A DNA stretch of 64,000 nucleotides, taken from positions 1,674,001-1,738,000 of the forward strand of contig NZ_CP117029.1 of the NCBI RefSeq assembly GCF_028551255.1. Direction: 5' to 3'. Both the position numbers and the translations under genes were made by a program. The notes below the pieces were generated by a model. It ran no database searches and had not been told where the DNA came from. It saw only the letters and a program-made list of their open reading frames with translations. Positions 25,986 through 34,673 of the stretch are shown here, piece after piece. Each line of letters begins with the position of its first letter. The stretch's first letter is position 1. Source of the stretch: Vibrio tubiashii. GTDB lineage: Bacteria; Pseudomonadota; Gammaproteobacteria; Enterobacterales; Vibrionaceae.

Positions 25986-26603
25986 TTACTCCCAAGCCTC
26001 TGAAAAGTCTTGATCTTTAAATGCGGCTGCTAAGCCTGTCACTTGCTGCATTCGTAATACCTCATCGCGATCCATTCCAAGTTCACGGCATATTTTCTCG
26101 TTACTCCACTCTAATTCTCTTAATTGCATAACAAGTTTCGCGGTTAACTCGACCTGATGTGTTCCACGAGCGACATTGTGTCGTACTGAAGTTGACATAC
26201 TCTTTTCTTCAGATTTATTCATCACAATCGCGGGGACGTATCCTGATATAGGTTGTAACTCTGAGTTTGATTTGATCAATTCGAATCGATGGAATCCATC
26301 AATTAACACGTATTGGTCACAACCCGAGATTTGATTCACGATAACCGGCATTGTTAGGCCATCTTGTTGAATAGAATGCTTGAGTAACCGATTTTCTGGT
26401 GAGGCCATCTTGTTTGGATTGTAGTGGTTTGCCGATATCATCTCTAATTTCAGCATCTGTACATTGCAAACTGGGGGGAGATTTGGGTTCAATTTACACA
26501 ATAAGTGGGTAACTTGATTATATAAAGCGACAGAAGCATCCAGATGCCCAACGTCTTTTAACCCGTCTGAACTAAGCAGTGACATAACAAACTTACTTTC
26601 CAT
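25986..26603 (-). CDS. ibrB: ParB-like (IbrB-like) protein
   Basis: A 205-residue protein with a ParB/Srx-type domain: LKLEMISANHYNPNKMASPENRLLKHSIQQDGLTMPVIVN, then VLIDGFHRFELIKS (the DGxHR nucleotide-binding motif). Helices resembling a helix-turn-helix follow (LEWSNEKICRELGMDRDEVLRM). ATG 26603 has GGAGG five bases upstream and overlaps the IbrA-like gene by 11 bases; an in-frame start at 26702 lies deep in that gene. In E. coli, IbrA/IbrB affect expression of prophage-borne immunoglobulin-binding genes. The exact biochemical role is unknown. Confidence 0.72.
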   Translation of the reverse strand: MESKFVMSLLSSDGLKDVGHLDASVALYNQVTHLLCKLNPNLPPVCNVQMLKLEMISANHYNPNKMASPENRLLKHSIQQDGLTMPVIVNQISGCDQYVLIDGFHRFELIKSNSELQPISGYVPAIVMNKSEEKSMSTSVRHNVARGTHQVELTAKLVMQLRELEWSNEKICRELGMDRDEVLRMQQVTGLAAAFKDQDFSEAWE

Positions 26604-27840
26604 AAAAGCCTCCATGTCCGACATAATCGTTGTACAAAGAATGGTATTGCTGAGCAACCGCTTTGTTGTAGCCAAATGAAAGCCCTCTGCACCAATAGTC
26701 ATTCTTTATCAGAACTTTGCATATCCTCCTCCAACTCGGGACTTGTTTTTTTGCCTCTAACTTAGAATCGGCGAAGTCAGGAATACGTCGAATCCCTTTA
26801 TGGTGTCCGTTGCGGCGCCACCATTGAAGGAATTTATAGATGCGCTCACGGTAATGCTTCTCGACATGCGGAGGCATAGTACTGAGTAAATGTTTACTAT
26901 ATTGACGATAGGTAAACCCGGGAGGCAGTTTAAAACGATAGTAACCAACAATACGTCCCTGCTCTTTCGAATACCTCGCGCCGAAGTTACACCCTTCAAC
27001 GCGATCAACCAGCTTTTGCCAAGTGTCGGGCTCTAGAATCTGATAGAGCCAGAGCCCTTTGCGCTGTTCATCGCCAAACGGTTGGCAAAGGCGCTGCTGA
27101 GAAATAGAGACACCAGCTTTGTGCATCAGATCGTAGACTTTGTTGTAATCCCATTGCCTACGACCATTCGCAATCCAGATATCTCGCGTTTTCCAGTCGT
27201 ATATAGGGTAAGCCATGTAGACGTCTTGCTGCATTTTCGTCGTCCACGGTAAATGATGGAATTTGTCTTTATATTGATTTTTAATTGTGTTGTAGCGATT
27301 CAAGGATTCATCAGATCTTAAGCCAATTAGCACTGCAATCTTTGTTTGTTTTTGTTGTTGATACCAGTGCGCGAAATCAAACACAAAATCCTCAAACTCC
27401 ATTCCAGGGTAGAAAAAAGGGAGCTCGTTTGGGTCGTTAAATACCCCAAACACATCAGGCAGTTTACGCACCCAATTCACCTTTTTCCTTTCGTCCCAAC
27501 ACACCCACTTGGGCTCGAACTGAGATACCGAATTGCGCAAACCAATAGGTAGGCAGATCCAGTATGGGCGAATCTTATTGGTCGCGACCATACGCTCTAT
27601 AAATCCTTCGGTTTCCTTATATTGAGCTTCAAAATCAACAATTAATGTGTCAACTGGCAGTCGGTCTCTGCGCTGAGCTTCTTCAATGGCAAGGTTAAGT
27701 AACACTCCTGAATCCTTTCCACCCGAGAAGGAGACATAGAGGTGTTCAAAATGGTCATAGATATATGAAATCCGCTCTTGCGCCGCGAGCATGACATCTT
27801 TACCGAGCAGAGACTTTTTACGACTTCGTTGCCGAACCAT
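26593..27840 (-). CDS. ibrA: PAPS-reductase-like protein (IbrA-like, DUF3440)
   Basis: A 415-residue protein with an adenine nucleotide alpha-hydrolase-type ATP pyrophosphatase core, P-loop SFSGGKDSGVLL near residues 37-48, followed by a DUF3440-type C-terminal region (QRLCQPFGDEQRKGLWLYQILEPDTW; HYRERIYKFLQWWRRNGHHKGI). It resembles E. coli IbrA, and more distantly the phosphorothioation protein DndC. The typical cysteines of true PAPS reductases are not obvious. A strong AGGAAAGGA site precedes ATG. The gene overlaps and is co-transcribed with the ParB-like gene. Such pairs are usually on islands; no integrase is seen here. Confidence 0.78.
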   Translation of the reverse strand: MVRQRSRKKSLLGKDVMLAAQERISYIYDHFEHLYVSFSGGKDSGVLLNLAIEEAQRRDRLPVDTLIVDFEAQYKETEGFIERMVATNKIRPYWICLPIGLRNSVSQFEPKWVCWDERKKVNWVRKLPDVFGVFNDPNELPFFYPGMEFEDFVFDFAHWYQQQKQTKIAVLIGLRSDESLNRYNTIKNQYKDKFHHLPWTTKMQQDVYMAYPIYDWKTRDIWIANGRRQWDYNKVYDLMHKAGVSISQQRLCQPFGDEQRKGLWLYQILEPDTWQKLVDRVEGCNFGARYSKEQGRIVGYYRFKLPPGFTYRQYSKHLLSTMPPHVEKHYRERIYKFLQWWRRNGHHKGIRRIPDFADSKLEAKKQVPSWRRICKVLIKNDYWCRGLSFGYNKAVAQQYHSLYNDYVGHGGFYGK

Positions 27841-28190
27841 ATTCCTTTCCTCATTTAGTTAATGAAACTAGGTTTATGCTTTCGAAAATAGGCAATCTAA
27901 ATTTAGTGGGCTGTGATATTCAGGATTGAATCAACGATAAGCCTTCTAAAGGCTAAAGGACTTAATATTATGTTTTTATTCATTAATTATTAATTAATAT
28001 AGAACAAGCGCGATGAGATATAAGTAATGATTAATTTACTACCCTTTCACTCGAATGGCATTGTAGGTTAAACGGGTGAAGCGAATTCTTTGCTCACTCC
28101 GACGTCTCAAACATTGGCTAGGTTTTCACTTCACAACTTCACTTTCCAACATACTAGCTACTTCTAGCTATACTTCACTTCGCTGTGTTT
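27841..28190. other. Non-coding AT-rich stretch between ibrA-like and lipoprotein genes
   Basis: No convincing gene on either strand. It must hold the ibrAB-like promoter near its left end. The right part leads into a strong + strand terminator at 28191 although no + strand gene precedes it, so a small RNA or an eroded gene is possible. Confidence 0.5.
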
Positions 28191-28220
28191 TGGGGTGGCA
28201 AGCGCCACCCCACCTTTTTT
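28191..28220 (+). terminator. Strong + strand rho-independent terminator with no gene upstream
   Basis: TGGGGTGGC, tetraloop AAGC, GCCACCCCA, then CC and six T residues. The T tail exists only on the + strand, while the neighbouring coding genes are on the minus strand. It abuts the stop codon of the lipoprotein gene. Confidence 0.78.
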
Positions 28221-29480
28221 CTAGGGTACTGGTACAGATAGGCAAGTCGGATACGTTTCTTTCTCAGGTAACAAACTTATATTTTGGCCTGTTGACATGA
28301 CGACACTTACGTAGTGAAGGCCCCCTTTTGCATCACCCCTCATATGTGGCATACCTGACGAGTAAGAACCATATATAGGCCAGTCGTAAGTTGCTCCTAT
28401 GGACATCGTTGAAAGCTCAGTTAACTCATCTAGTGTTGGTTTACGCCAGTTATCTCTACCATTAAATCTGATAGCCGATAAGTCCGCACAGTAGCGTTCA
28501 TGTTGACCATACTGACCTTCATCAACTGTCCCACCAGCATCCTTGATACTCTGGTCGTAGCCATCGTTTCTCATCTGAGCGAACTGGTTGGTACCACTAC
28601 CTCCGTCGGTGGTAAAGCCTGAATGCGTATATCCAGAGTTATACATTTTATCGTCAAATGAATACCACATGTACGACATGACCTGCGATCTTGGTGGCTC
28701 AGTAAACCATTTACCATCAGCATCACCAGAGTTACCGACGATAATATGCAAACATTCTTCTGTACGGTGCGCTTTGTCGGTATTACCTTCAACACCACAA
28801 GTCTCTAATTTCCTAGGTGTTTCAAGATTAACTACTGAAGATAGCAAGCCATTGTACTCAGCTTGCACACTAAACTTACCTTTCGCACCAGCGACCAGTT
28901 TCCCGTCAGAATTTAATGTGTAACATGGATCGCCATTACACTCTTCAGAAATCGTATTCCAAGTCACTTCTGTCGTGACATCTTGCAAGTTGAGCTCATC
29001 ATCAATGGTATATACCTCTAGCTGAAACATTCGACCGGATAGCTCCTGATGTTGTCGTTGTATATGTGGTGCTGAGTTTGCCACTGGGGCTGGTCGGGTA
29101 AACTTTACATGCAGTTTTGAAGTATCAGTAGGCGTGTTTTCTTCGCTTGAACCACCATCACCACCATCACTCGAATCGCCCCCCGAATCAGGGCTATCGC
29201 TACCTCCACCATTGTCAGGGCTACCCCCTTCTTCTCCAGTTTCATCAGATGGCCCATCACCTTCTGGGTTACCCTCCGTTCCCTGGTTTGTATTATCCTG
29301 ATTGTCGTTATTTCCGGTCGATGAGTCTTGCGTGCCTCCCGTATCTACCCGAGTAAGCTCTCCACTATCACTACAACCGGAAAGTCCAATCATCAAGCTT
29401 AAACCGCACGCCAACAGTATTGATCGACGAACTTGTATAACTTTGTTTTTATTGTCTGTTTGAGGGTTAGTAATGCTCAT
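28221..29480 (-). CDS. Lipoprotein with acidic Gly/Ser/Asp linker, Ig-like and DUF1566-like domains
   Basis: A 419-residue exported lipoprotein, with lipobox LSGC (C36) after a hydrophobic segment. Residues about 38-118 are a low-complexity linker dominated by D, G, S, E, N. About 120-220 look like a bacterial Ig-like (Big_2) domain ending in VTWNTISEECNGDPCYTLNSDGKLVAGAKGKFSVQAEYNG. The rest carries a DUF1566/Lcl-type region (NDGYDQSIKDAG; CADLSAIRFNGRDNWRKPTLDELTELSTM). Surface exposure or carbohydrate binding is plausible but not proven. Confidence 0.75.
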   Translation of the reverse strand: MSITNPQTDNKNKVIQVRRSILLACGLSLMIGLSGCSDSGELTRVDTGGTQDSSTGNNDNQDNTNQGTEGNPEGDGPSDETGEEGGSPDNGGGSDSPDSGGDSSDGGDGGSSEENTPTDTSKLHVKFTRPAPVANSAPHIQRQHQELSGRMFQLEVYTIDDELNLQDVTTEVTWNTISEECNGDPCYTLNSDGKLVAGAKGKFSVQAEYNGLLSSVVNLETPRKLETCGVEGNTDKAHRTEECLHIIVGNSGDADGKWFTEPPRSQVMSYMWYSFDDKMYNSGYTHSGFTTDGGSGTNQFAQMRNDGYDQSIKDAGGTVDEGQYGQHERYCADLSAIRFNGRDNWRKPTLDELTELSTMSIGATYDWPIYGSYSSGMPHMRGDAKGGLHYVSVVMSTGQNISLLPEKETYPTCLSVPVP

Positions 29481-29737
29481 ATTTAATTCCCACCTGTGAC
29501 TTTACATATGTGTGCTTGTTCAGAAATCTGTCCAAGTGAGGCGAGAATATTTAAGCGGCGTACAACAAACGACTAATTGGTTTTAATTTATTAATTTTAA
29601 ATCATAAAAATCATGCACTTAAAAAATAAATTATCATTAATAATTTTGTAAGCTCTAAGGCGTTGTGCAGAGTGCAAGTATTAAGATTATTTGATAGGAT
29701 GCGCTTCCTAAGAGTTCCAACTGTTACTGAGCAACCC
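29481..29737. other. AT-rich intergenic region with divergent promoters
   Basis: It separates the lipoprotein gene (minus) from the DUF2986 gene (plus). Very AT-rich around 29580-29645. No further gene is seen. Confidence 0.5.
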
Positions 29738-29932
29738 ATGAACCGTAAAAAGAAGATCAACCAGATCCTGAAAGCCAAGCAAAAGAAGATGAATTCTAAG
29801 TTGCACAAGAGCAACAAGCCTCGCTACATCTCTAAAGCAGAGCGAGCGAAAATGGAGGAAGAAGAGCAGAGCCAGCAGCAGGTTGAAGCTACTGAATTAG
29901 CAGAAGAACAACCTGAGACCAATGATAAGTAA
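29738..29932 (+). CDS. DUF2986 family small basic protein
   Basis: A 64-residue protein beginning MNRKKKINQILKAKQKKMNS, followed by KLHKSNKPRYISKAERAKMEEEE and an acidic, Gln-rich tail. This basic head/acidic tail arrangement is the DUF2986 family, common in vibrios and shewanellae and of unknown function. I chose ATG 29738 because the family starts there; a frame extension to 29663 is not conserved in type. A strong terminator follows. Confidence 0.8.
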   Translation: MNRKKKINQILKAKQKKMNSKLHKSNKPRYISKAERAKMEEEEQSQQQVEATELAEEQPETNDK

Positions 29933-29957
29933 CTAGCTTTACTCCATGCATAAACGC

Positions 29958-29996
29958 AAAAAGCGCCAGCCGAGTTAACCTCGACTGGCGCTTTTT
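29958..29996. terminator. Bidirectional terminator after DUF2986
   Basis: AAAAAGCGCCAG-CGAG, loop TTAAC, CTCG-CTGGCGCTTTTT with one mismatch in the stem. It has A and T runs on both sides and serves the converging genes. Confidence 0.88.
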
Positions 29997-30023
29997 AGAA
30001 TCCAGTTTGTCTATTCTATATAT

Positions 30024-30209
30024 TTAGTCGTAGCTACCGTCAAATGAGACCAGTTTAATTTCTAGCTGCGCACCAAAATAACTTAAGGCAAGTTTAGGAT
30101 CTTTATTTTCAGACACTTTCTTACCAAGAGTTTCTAATAGTTCAGCCATAAAGTCTTTAACTGGCTGTTCTGCATCTGCCAAATGTTCTTCTAAATTGTG
30201 ATTTTTCAT
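30024..30209 (-). CDS. Small acidic protein of unknown function
   Basis: A 61-residue frame (MKNHNLEEHLADAEQPVKDF at the start) predicted to be an amphipathic helix followed by strands. It has no signal or membrane segment. The ribosome site is weak (GGGTAA). It is bounded by a bidirectional terminator on one side and a divergent gene on the other, which supports a real gene. Function not recognised. Confidence 0.55.
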   Translation of the reverse strand: MKNHNLEEHLADAEQPVKDFMAELLETLGKKVSENKDPKLALSYFGAQLEIKLVSFDGSYD

Positions 30210-30279
30210 TATTTACCCAGCCATAACGTTATCAATCAATCGTTTATAGTTGAGTCCTTATTCAACAGAGGACACAAAA

Positions 30280-31116
30280 ATGGAAACTATAAAAACGATC
30301 TTAAATGGCAACCACTATCGCTATTCTTTTCACCACTGCCCGGGCTCGGATCAGTATGCGATATTTTTATTAGGAGCACTGCAAGATATAGAAAGCGTAG
30401 ATTCGTTTTCGAAACACTTCGCTACTAAACTCAATTGCATTACTGTCGAAGTTCCTGGCACTGGTCATACAGAAAACCTTGAATCAACGATCAGTATTCG
30501 TACTCAAGCGATGATGCTGCTCGATTTAATTGATTATCTAGGCGTCAACAGCGCACATATTATCGGCTTTTCTTACGCAACAGCCGTTGCTGTAGAACTT
30601 TGCGATATCTGGCCGAATGTGCTCACTATGTCGATATGTGGTGGCGTCCCTGGAATCCCTTCTTCAGGGCGCTTAGCAACGAAAAAAATGATCGCTGCAG
30701 CCATGGACAACCCACATAGTTTCGCTAAGTCATTCACCGAATCGCTTACCGTGAGTAATAACGATATTCCAAGGAATAAAGCCATCATTAAGGCGACAGT
30801 GCGAAATATTACCAACATGGCTCAGGATAGGATCGATATCTTCTTCGAAAACTCAGTGAGGTTACTGGTTCACACCCCTACCAATATCGGAAATATCTCC
30901 ATACCATGCACCGTTTGTATCGGTGAATACGATCCCTATGTCACCAAAGAAACTGCTGGCAAATTTGCTAGCCAATTAAAAAATGGCCGACTTGTTGTCA
31001 TCAAAAACGCCGATCATTTGGTGCATTTACAACACCCCGACAAAGTCGCTACTGCAATGCTCGCCCAAGCGAATGCCTCAATAGAGTTACAACACACGCT
31101 TGCAGCATTGACCTAA
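30280..31116 (+). CDS. Alpha/beta-hydrolase fold protein
   Basis: A 278-residue hydrolase: nucleophile elbow GFSYA with S98, an acid in GEYDPYV and a histidine in NADHLVHLQHP. The strand-turn LLGALQDIESVDSFSKHFATKLNCITVEVPGTGHTE resembles the RhlA/haloalkane dehalogenase-like group, so an acyl-transfer or esterase role is possible. I chose ATG 30280 with GAGG seven bases upstream over a TTG at 30250. Monocistronic, with its own terminator. Confidence 0.78.
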   Translation: METIKTILNGNHYRYSFHHCPGSDQYAIFLLGALQDIESVDSFSKHFATKLNCITVEVPGTGHTENLESTISIRTQAMMLLDLIDYLGVNSAHIIGFSYATAVAVELCDIWPNVLTMSICGGVPGIPSSGRLATKKMIAAAMDNPHSFAKSFTESLTVSNNDIPRNKAIIKATVRNITNMAQDRIDIFFENSVRLLVHTPTNIGNISIPCTVCIGEYDPYVTKETAGKFASQLKNGRLVVIKNADHLVHLQHPDKVATAMLAQANASIELQHTLAALT

Positions 31117-31150
31117 ATAATACAGGGATATTGTTAGATTTTAGCTAAGC

Positions 31151-31192
31151 ATAATCAACTCAAGGCGCTGTGCAATTTGAGTTGATTATTTT
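31151..31192. terminator. Terminator between hydrolase and unknown gene
   Basis: ATAATCAACTCAA and TTGAGTTGATTAT form a perfect 13-base-pair stem around a 13-base loop, then TTT. It lies between converging genes. Confidence 0.75.
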
Positions 31193-31204
31193 CACTCGAC
31201 GTAT

Positions 31205-32101
31205 CTAGATCACATTTTGTATGTAAATCTTTGATAATGTAGTTAGTATTTCTACTGCGCGTTTCTTGCACTCCCCATTAAGTGGGCGCAATGCTTCTAC
31301 GATCAACGAATCTCTGATGTGCTGAACTTGTCTTAAATGGTGGAACTGAGGAAACTGGCGCATTTCACTGGTAAAGTTAACGTGCGAGTTTAATTCAAAG
31401 CCTAACTTAACTCTAAAGCCAATTGCAACTGAATAATCGCGCACTTTATGCACATCTTCTAGTTGTAGATACTGATAATCAGACAGGCCAAGCACACGAG
31501 CAATCACTTCAACGGGGATTTGGTGCTCTAACCTAAACCGTTTAACTGTAATGGCGACTGAGCGGTAGTAGTCAATGGCAAACGCATTAATGTCGAGGAC
31601 TTTGGGAGGCAGGAGCTCATTATAATGAATGTTTGGATCAATTTGAGATTGGGTTTCTTGTCTGAATGCAGCAAATTTTTCACGATCAGCACAATCCATT
31701 AGATTGGTTACAAGATCGAGATACAACTCAAACTGCTCTGTAGGTAGTCGACCAATACAGTATAAGGCTTCAATAGCTTTATCATCCATACCACGATAAA
31801 ACTCGCGCATTTTCACTGCATAGTAAAAGCTCGTCATTGGAACCATCATTACCCACGACATAGCAGCGACCATGTGTATAGGTCGGATTGAGCGATAGCT
31901 CTGCTGCATGTAGCGTTTTAGAGTAGAGTTGTTTATTCCAGTGACGCGTTGTTCTAGATCGCGGAATGACATGCCTTGAGCGCGACGAACAAACGACATT
32001 GATACTGCCATATCAGTATCAATTGTTTCTAGAAGTGAATCCAACATTTGGATCTTCTCTTCCGAAACAGAAATCGTCACCTGATCGGCACTATTGAACA
32101 T
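31205..32101 (-). CDS. Unknown 298-residue protein with helix-turn-helix-like segments
   Basis: Soluble, mostly helical protein not assigned to a family. Two stretches could be helix-turn-helix units: MSFRDLEQRVTGINNSTLKRYMQ (about 45-67) and IPVEVIARVLGLSDYQYLQLEDV (about 200-222), the second XRE-like. A hydrophobic patch (MVAAMSWVMMVPMTSFYYAV) lies between. A gene regulator or DNA-associated protein is the best guess. Monocistronic, with an AT-rich upstream region. Confidence 0.6.
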   Translation of the reverse strand: MFNSADQVTISVSEEKIQMLDSLLETIDTDMAVSMSFVRRAQGMSFRDLEQRVTGINNSTLKRYMQQSYRSIRPIHMVAAMSWVMMVPMTSFYYAVKMREFYRGMDDKAIEALYCIGRLPTEQFELYLDLVTNLMDCADREKFAAFRQETQSQIDPNIHYNELLPPKVLDINAFAIDYYRSVAITVKRFRLEHQIPVEVIARVLGLSDYQYLQLEDVHKVRDYSVAIGFRVKLGFELNSHVNFTSEMRQFPQFHHLRQVQHIRDSLIVEALRPLNGECKKRAVEILTTLSKIYIQNVI

Positions 32102-32260
32102 ACAACCCCATCAAACACCATATAAGAAATAGTGTGCTCACTCTAACATATCATGCCGAATTTTTGAACAATTAAGCATTTTATTTCAGTGTAAGTATTT
32201 GTATATGCTTATTTTTTCAATATGGCATATCGGAATAATTGTGCATAGCAGTGTGATGGA

Positions 32261-32740
32261 CTAACGCGTTATTAGCAGTGATTCCTCGATCGGTATGTAC
32301 TTATCACTCACATCAATAAGAGCTTGAGCCGTTAAACCAGGCACGCCATAGACATCAACCCTAGTGCCAAAACGTTTTTGAACTCGGTCGACCAACAGCT
32401 CGAAGTCTCCATCACCGGAGAGAAGTATGACGCGATCCACCTTTGACGCCGCTTCATAGACGTCTAAGGCTATCCCTACGTCCCAATCCCCTTTTGAACT
32501 GCCATCATGTCGTTGAATATAAGGTTTGAGTTTAACGTTAAAGCCGATACCACGCAGAATATGGTGAAATTGACGCTGCTTAGGATCATGAGAGGAAATC
32601 GCATAAGCATTAGCTTCTACGACTTGCTGACCTTCAGTCGCGATGTACCAAAACTGGTTGTAATCAAAGTTCGCTCGATACTTATCTCTAGTGGTGTAAT
32701 AGATGTTCTGAACATCGACAAAAATCGCGATTTTTTCCAT
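32261..32740 (-). CDS. NYN-domain (LabA/DUF88-like) PIN-fold nuclease-like protein
   Basis: A 159-residue protein of the NYN family. The acidic residues expected in the PIN-like active site are visible: D9 in IAIFVDVQNIYY, the pair in KGDWDVGIALDVYEA, and LSGDGDFELLVDRV. Such proteins are thought to be metal-dependent RNases. It stands alone between intergenic regions. Confidence 0.85.
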   Translation of the reverse strand: MEKIAIFVDVQNIYYTTRDKYRANFDYNQFWYIATEGQQVVEANAYAISSHDPKQRQFHHILRGIGFNVKLKPYIQRHDGSSKGDWDVGIALDVYEAASKVDRVILLSGDGDFELLVDRVQKRFGTRVDVYGVPGLTAQALIDVSDKYIPIEESLLITR

Positions 32741-32808
32741 GATTGATTACCTTAGTTTCGACGCCGAGACTGTATCAGATGCCCAACGGAATTTCAGCAA
32801 ATACTAAA

Positions 32809-32845
32809 AGACCTGACGCCATGCTGAATGGCATCAGGTCTAAAT
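32809..32845 (-). terminator. Terminator of the nir operon
   Basis: AGACCTGA-GCCAT pairs with ATGGC-TCAGGTCT around GCTGA with one mismatch. A TTTT tail follows on the minus strand after the cobA stop. Confidence 0.8.
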
Positions 32846-32869
32846 CATCATCTAGCTAGGATTGGGGGA

Positions 32870-33628
32870 TTAGTTAAACCACTTCAGTTTATCGTGCAAA
32901 GAGGTCACGCTGCCGACAACAATTAACGCTGGGCTAACCGCCTCTTTTGCCATGTTTGGCAAATCTTTCAGCGCTCCTGTAAACACCCTTTGTTCACGTC
33001 GGGTGCCATTTTCAATAATGGCGCACGACATAGTCGAATCTAGCCCAGTTTCCAGCAATTTTTCAGTGATGTAACCACTTTGCTTTAATCCCATGTAGAA
33101 CACGAGTGTGTTATTAGACTGAGCCAAAGAGTGCCATTCGATTTCACGGCCATCTTTCTGCACATGACCCGTAATGAACTGAACACTTTGCGCGTGATCG
33201 CGATGTGTTAATGGGATCCCCGCATAAGCCGTCGCACCCGCAGCGGCGGTGATACCCGGAACGACTTCAAAGCGAATGCCCTGTTCGGCAAGCTCTTCTA
33301 GCTCTTCTCCACCACGACCAAATATAAATGAATCTCCGCCTTTAAGACGGACAACCTTCTTACCTTGCTGTGCTTTCTCTACCAGAATCTGATTAATTTG
33401 GTCTTGAGGAACACAGTGAAAATCTAGCTTTTTCCCAACATAAATCATTTCAGCATCGCTGTTGGCTAACGCCAGAATCTCTGGAGAGACTAGACGGTCA
33501 TAGACCACAACTTCTGCTTGTTGAATCACTCGATAGCCTTTCACGGTTAGTAAATCTGGGTCGCCTGGCCCAGCACCGACTAAAGAAACAAAGCCAAGGT
33601 TTGATGGAGAGATGGGAGTCATGCTCAT
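32870..33628 (-). CDS. cobA: Uroporphyrinogen-III C-methyltransferase (siroheme synthesis)
   Basis: A methyltransferase of about 252 residues making precorrin-2 for siroheme, the cofactor of NirB. It shows [69 protein letters not shown] and [10 protein letters not shown], all SUMT motifs. It lacks the CysG N-terminal dehydrogenase/chelatase part. I favour ATG 33628; a TTG at 33643 is also in frame. Last gene of the nir operon, 140 bases after nirC with a hairpin in the gap. Confidence 0.93.
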   Translation of the reverse strand: MSMTPISPSNLGFVSLVGAGPGDPDLLTVKGYRVIQQAEVVVYDRLVSPEILALANSDAEMIYVGKKLDFHCVPQDQINQILVEKAQQGKKVVRLKGGDSFIFGRGGEELEELAEQGIRFEVVPGITAAAGATAYAGIPLTHRDHAQSVQFITGHVQKDGREIEWHSLAQSNNTLVFYMGLKQSGYITEKLLETGLDSTMSCAIIENGTRREQRVFTGALKDLPNMAKEAVSPALIVVGSVTSLHDKLKWFN

Positions 33629-33736
33629 AGCTATGCCTATCAACTTAAATTTGGATATAAAGAGTAATACTCAACGAGTGCGAACAATGAATGACTACTT
33701 TTTATATTCAAATCAATACTGTATTTGATGGTTAAT

Positions 33737-33760
33737 AGCCCCACGCTTCAACGTGGGGCT
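33737..33760. other. Intercistronic hairpin between nirC and cobA
   Basis: AGCCCCACG and CGTGGGGCT form a nine-base-pair GC-rich stem around a six-base loop, with no T run on either side. It may stabilise the upstream mRNA or partly stop transcription before cobA. Confidence 0.6.
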
Positions 33761-33768
33761 GTAAATCA

Positions 33769-34617
33769 TTATTTCGCTAGTGCTGGCTTGGCATTAACTT
33801 CTTCTTCATCGCTTAGAGAAGGCGCTGTTTTTGCATGAGTCAGGTATAGCGGGATACATGTCATGATCAAACCACCAACGATGTTACCAAGGATGGTTGG
33901 AATAAGGTTGAAGTTCAACCAAGTCGCGATACCAAAATCCGCACCTAAAATCATACCTAGTGGGAATAGGAACATGTTTACAACTGTGTGCTCGAATACA
34001 AGTGCAAAGAAGATGAAGATTGGGAACCACATCATTGCGACACGACCAGCAACAGTGCGAGCCGACATGTTACCAATCACACCTAAACAAACCATTAGGT
34101 TACAGAAGATGCCACGTACGAAACAGGTAATCCATCCGTCCATGCCCATCGCTTCAAAACCTGCACTACGAGCAGTTGAAACAGCGATGAATTTCTTCGC
34201 AACTGCGTTCAATTCAAGTGAGAAGTTACCTGTTAGAGAAATAGCCACTAGGTACGCAACAATCAGTGAACCAATAAGGTTACCTAGACCAACAAGACCC
34301 CAGCAGCGGAATACTCGGTTCCACGTGATACCCGGGCGGCCTTCGAATTTTGCCAGAGGAGCAAGACCAAAAACACCTGTCACTAGGTCATAGCCCATGA
34401 CTGATAGGATGACAAAGCCCACTGGGAAAACAAGTGCGCCAACCACACCAACACCTGTTTGAACGATTGTTGTGATAGCCACAACGACCGCAAGAGACAG
34501 AATGATGCCCGCCATTGTACCGCGAAGAAGCAAATCGCGAGCACTGGTTTTCGTTTTTGCTTCGCCAACATTGATCATTGTTTGCACGAATTCAGCAGGT
34601 TTAAAGTCTGTAGACAT
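33769..34617 (-). CDS. nirC: Nitrite transporter NirC (formate/nitrite transporter family)
   Basis: A channel of about 282 residues with six membrane helices, moving nitrite across the inner membrane. FNT signatures are visible: LVTGVFGLAPLAKFEGRPG, NLIGSLIVAYLVA, GIFCNLMVCLGVIGNMSARTVAGRVAMMWFPIFIFFALVFEHTVVNMFLFPLGMILGA. The family comprises FocA, FdhC and NirC; the nirBD context makes nitrite the substrate. I chose ATG 34617 with AAGGA upstream rather than a TTG six codons earlier. Confidence 0.9.
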   Translation of the reverse strand: MSTDFKPAEFVQTMINVGEAKTKTSARDLLLRGTMAGIILSLAVVVAITTIVQTGVGVVGALVFPVGFVILSVMGYDLVTGVFGLAPLAKFEGRPGITWNRVFRCWGLVGLGNLIGSLIVAYLVAISLTGNFSLELNAVAKKFIAVSTARSAGFEAMGMDGWITCFVRGIFCNLMVCLGVIGNMSARTVAGRVAMMWFPIFIFFALVFEHTVVNMFLFPLGMILGADFGIATWLNFNLIPTILGNIVGGLIMTCIPLYLTHAKTAPSLSDEEEVNAKPALAK

Positions 34618-34673
34618 GAATGTGTCCTTATTCAAAATTGAAAGTTAAAAGTTGAAATTGAATAGTGAAAGAC

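Noticed and set aside
27841..28220. Integron attC or phage attachment site near the ibrAB-like genes
   Set aside because: I looked for attC-type GTTRRRY/RYYYAAC ends and a duplicated core and found none; only a terminator hairpin is supported.
28076..28300. 74-codon + strand frame starting at GTG 28076
   Set aside because: It runs through the terminator at 28191-28220 into the lipoprotein gene and has no ribosome site.
29147..29356. Histidine-rich + strand frame (MNHHHHHHS...)
   Set aside because: Product of reading the opposite strand of the low-complexity Asp/Gly/Ser linker of the lipoprotein; not a metal-binding gene.
33863..34393. 176-residue frame on the + strand opposite nirC
   Set aside because: It is the antisense shadow of a well-conserved transporter gene, with no ribosome site or family match.
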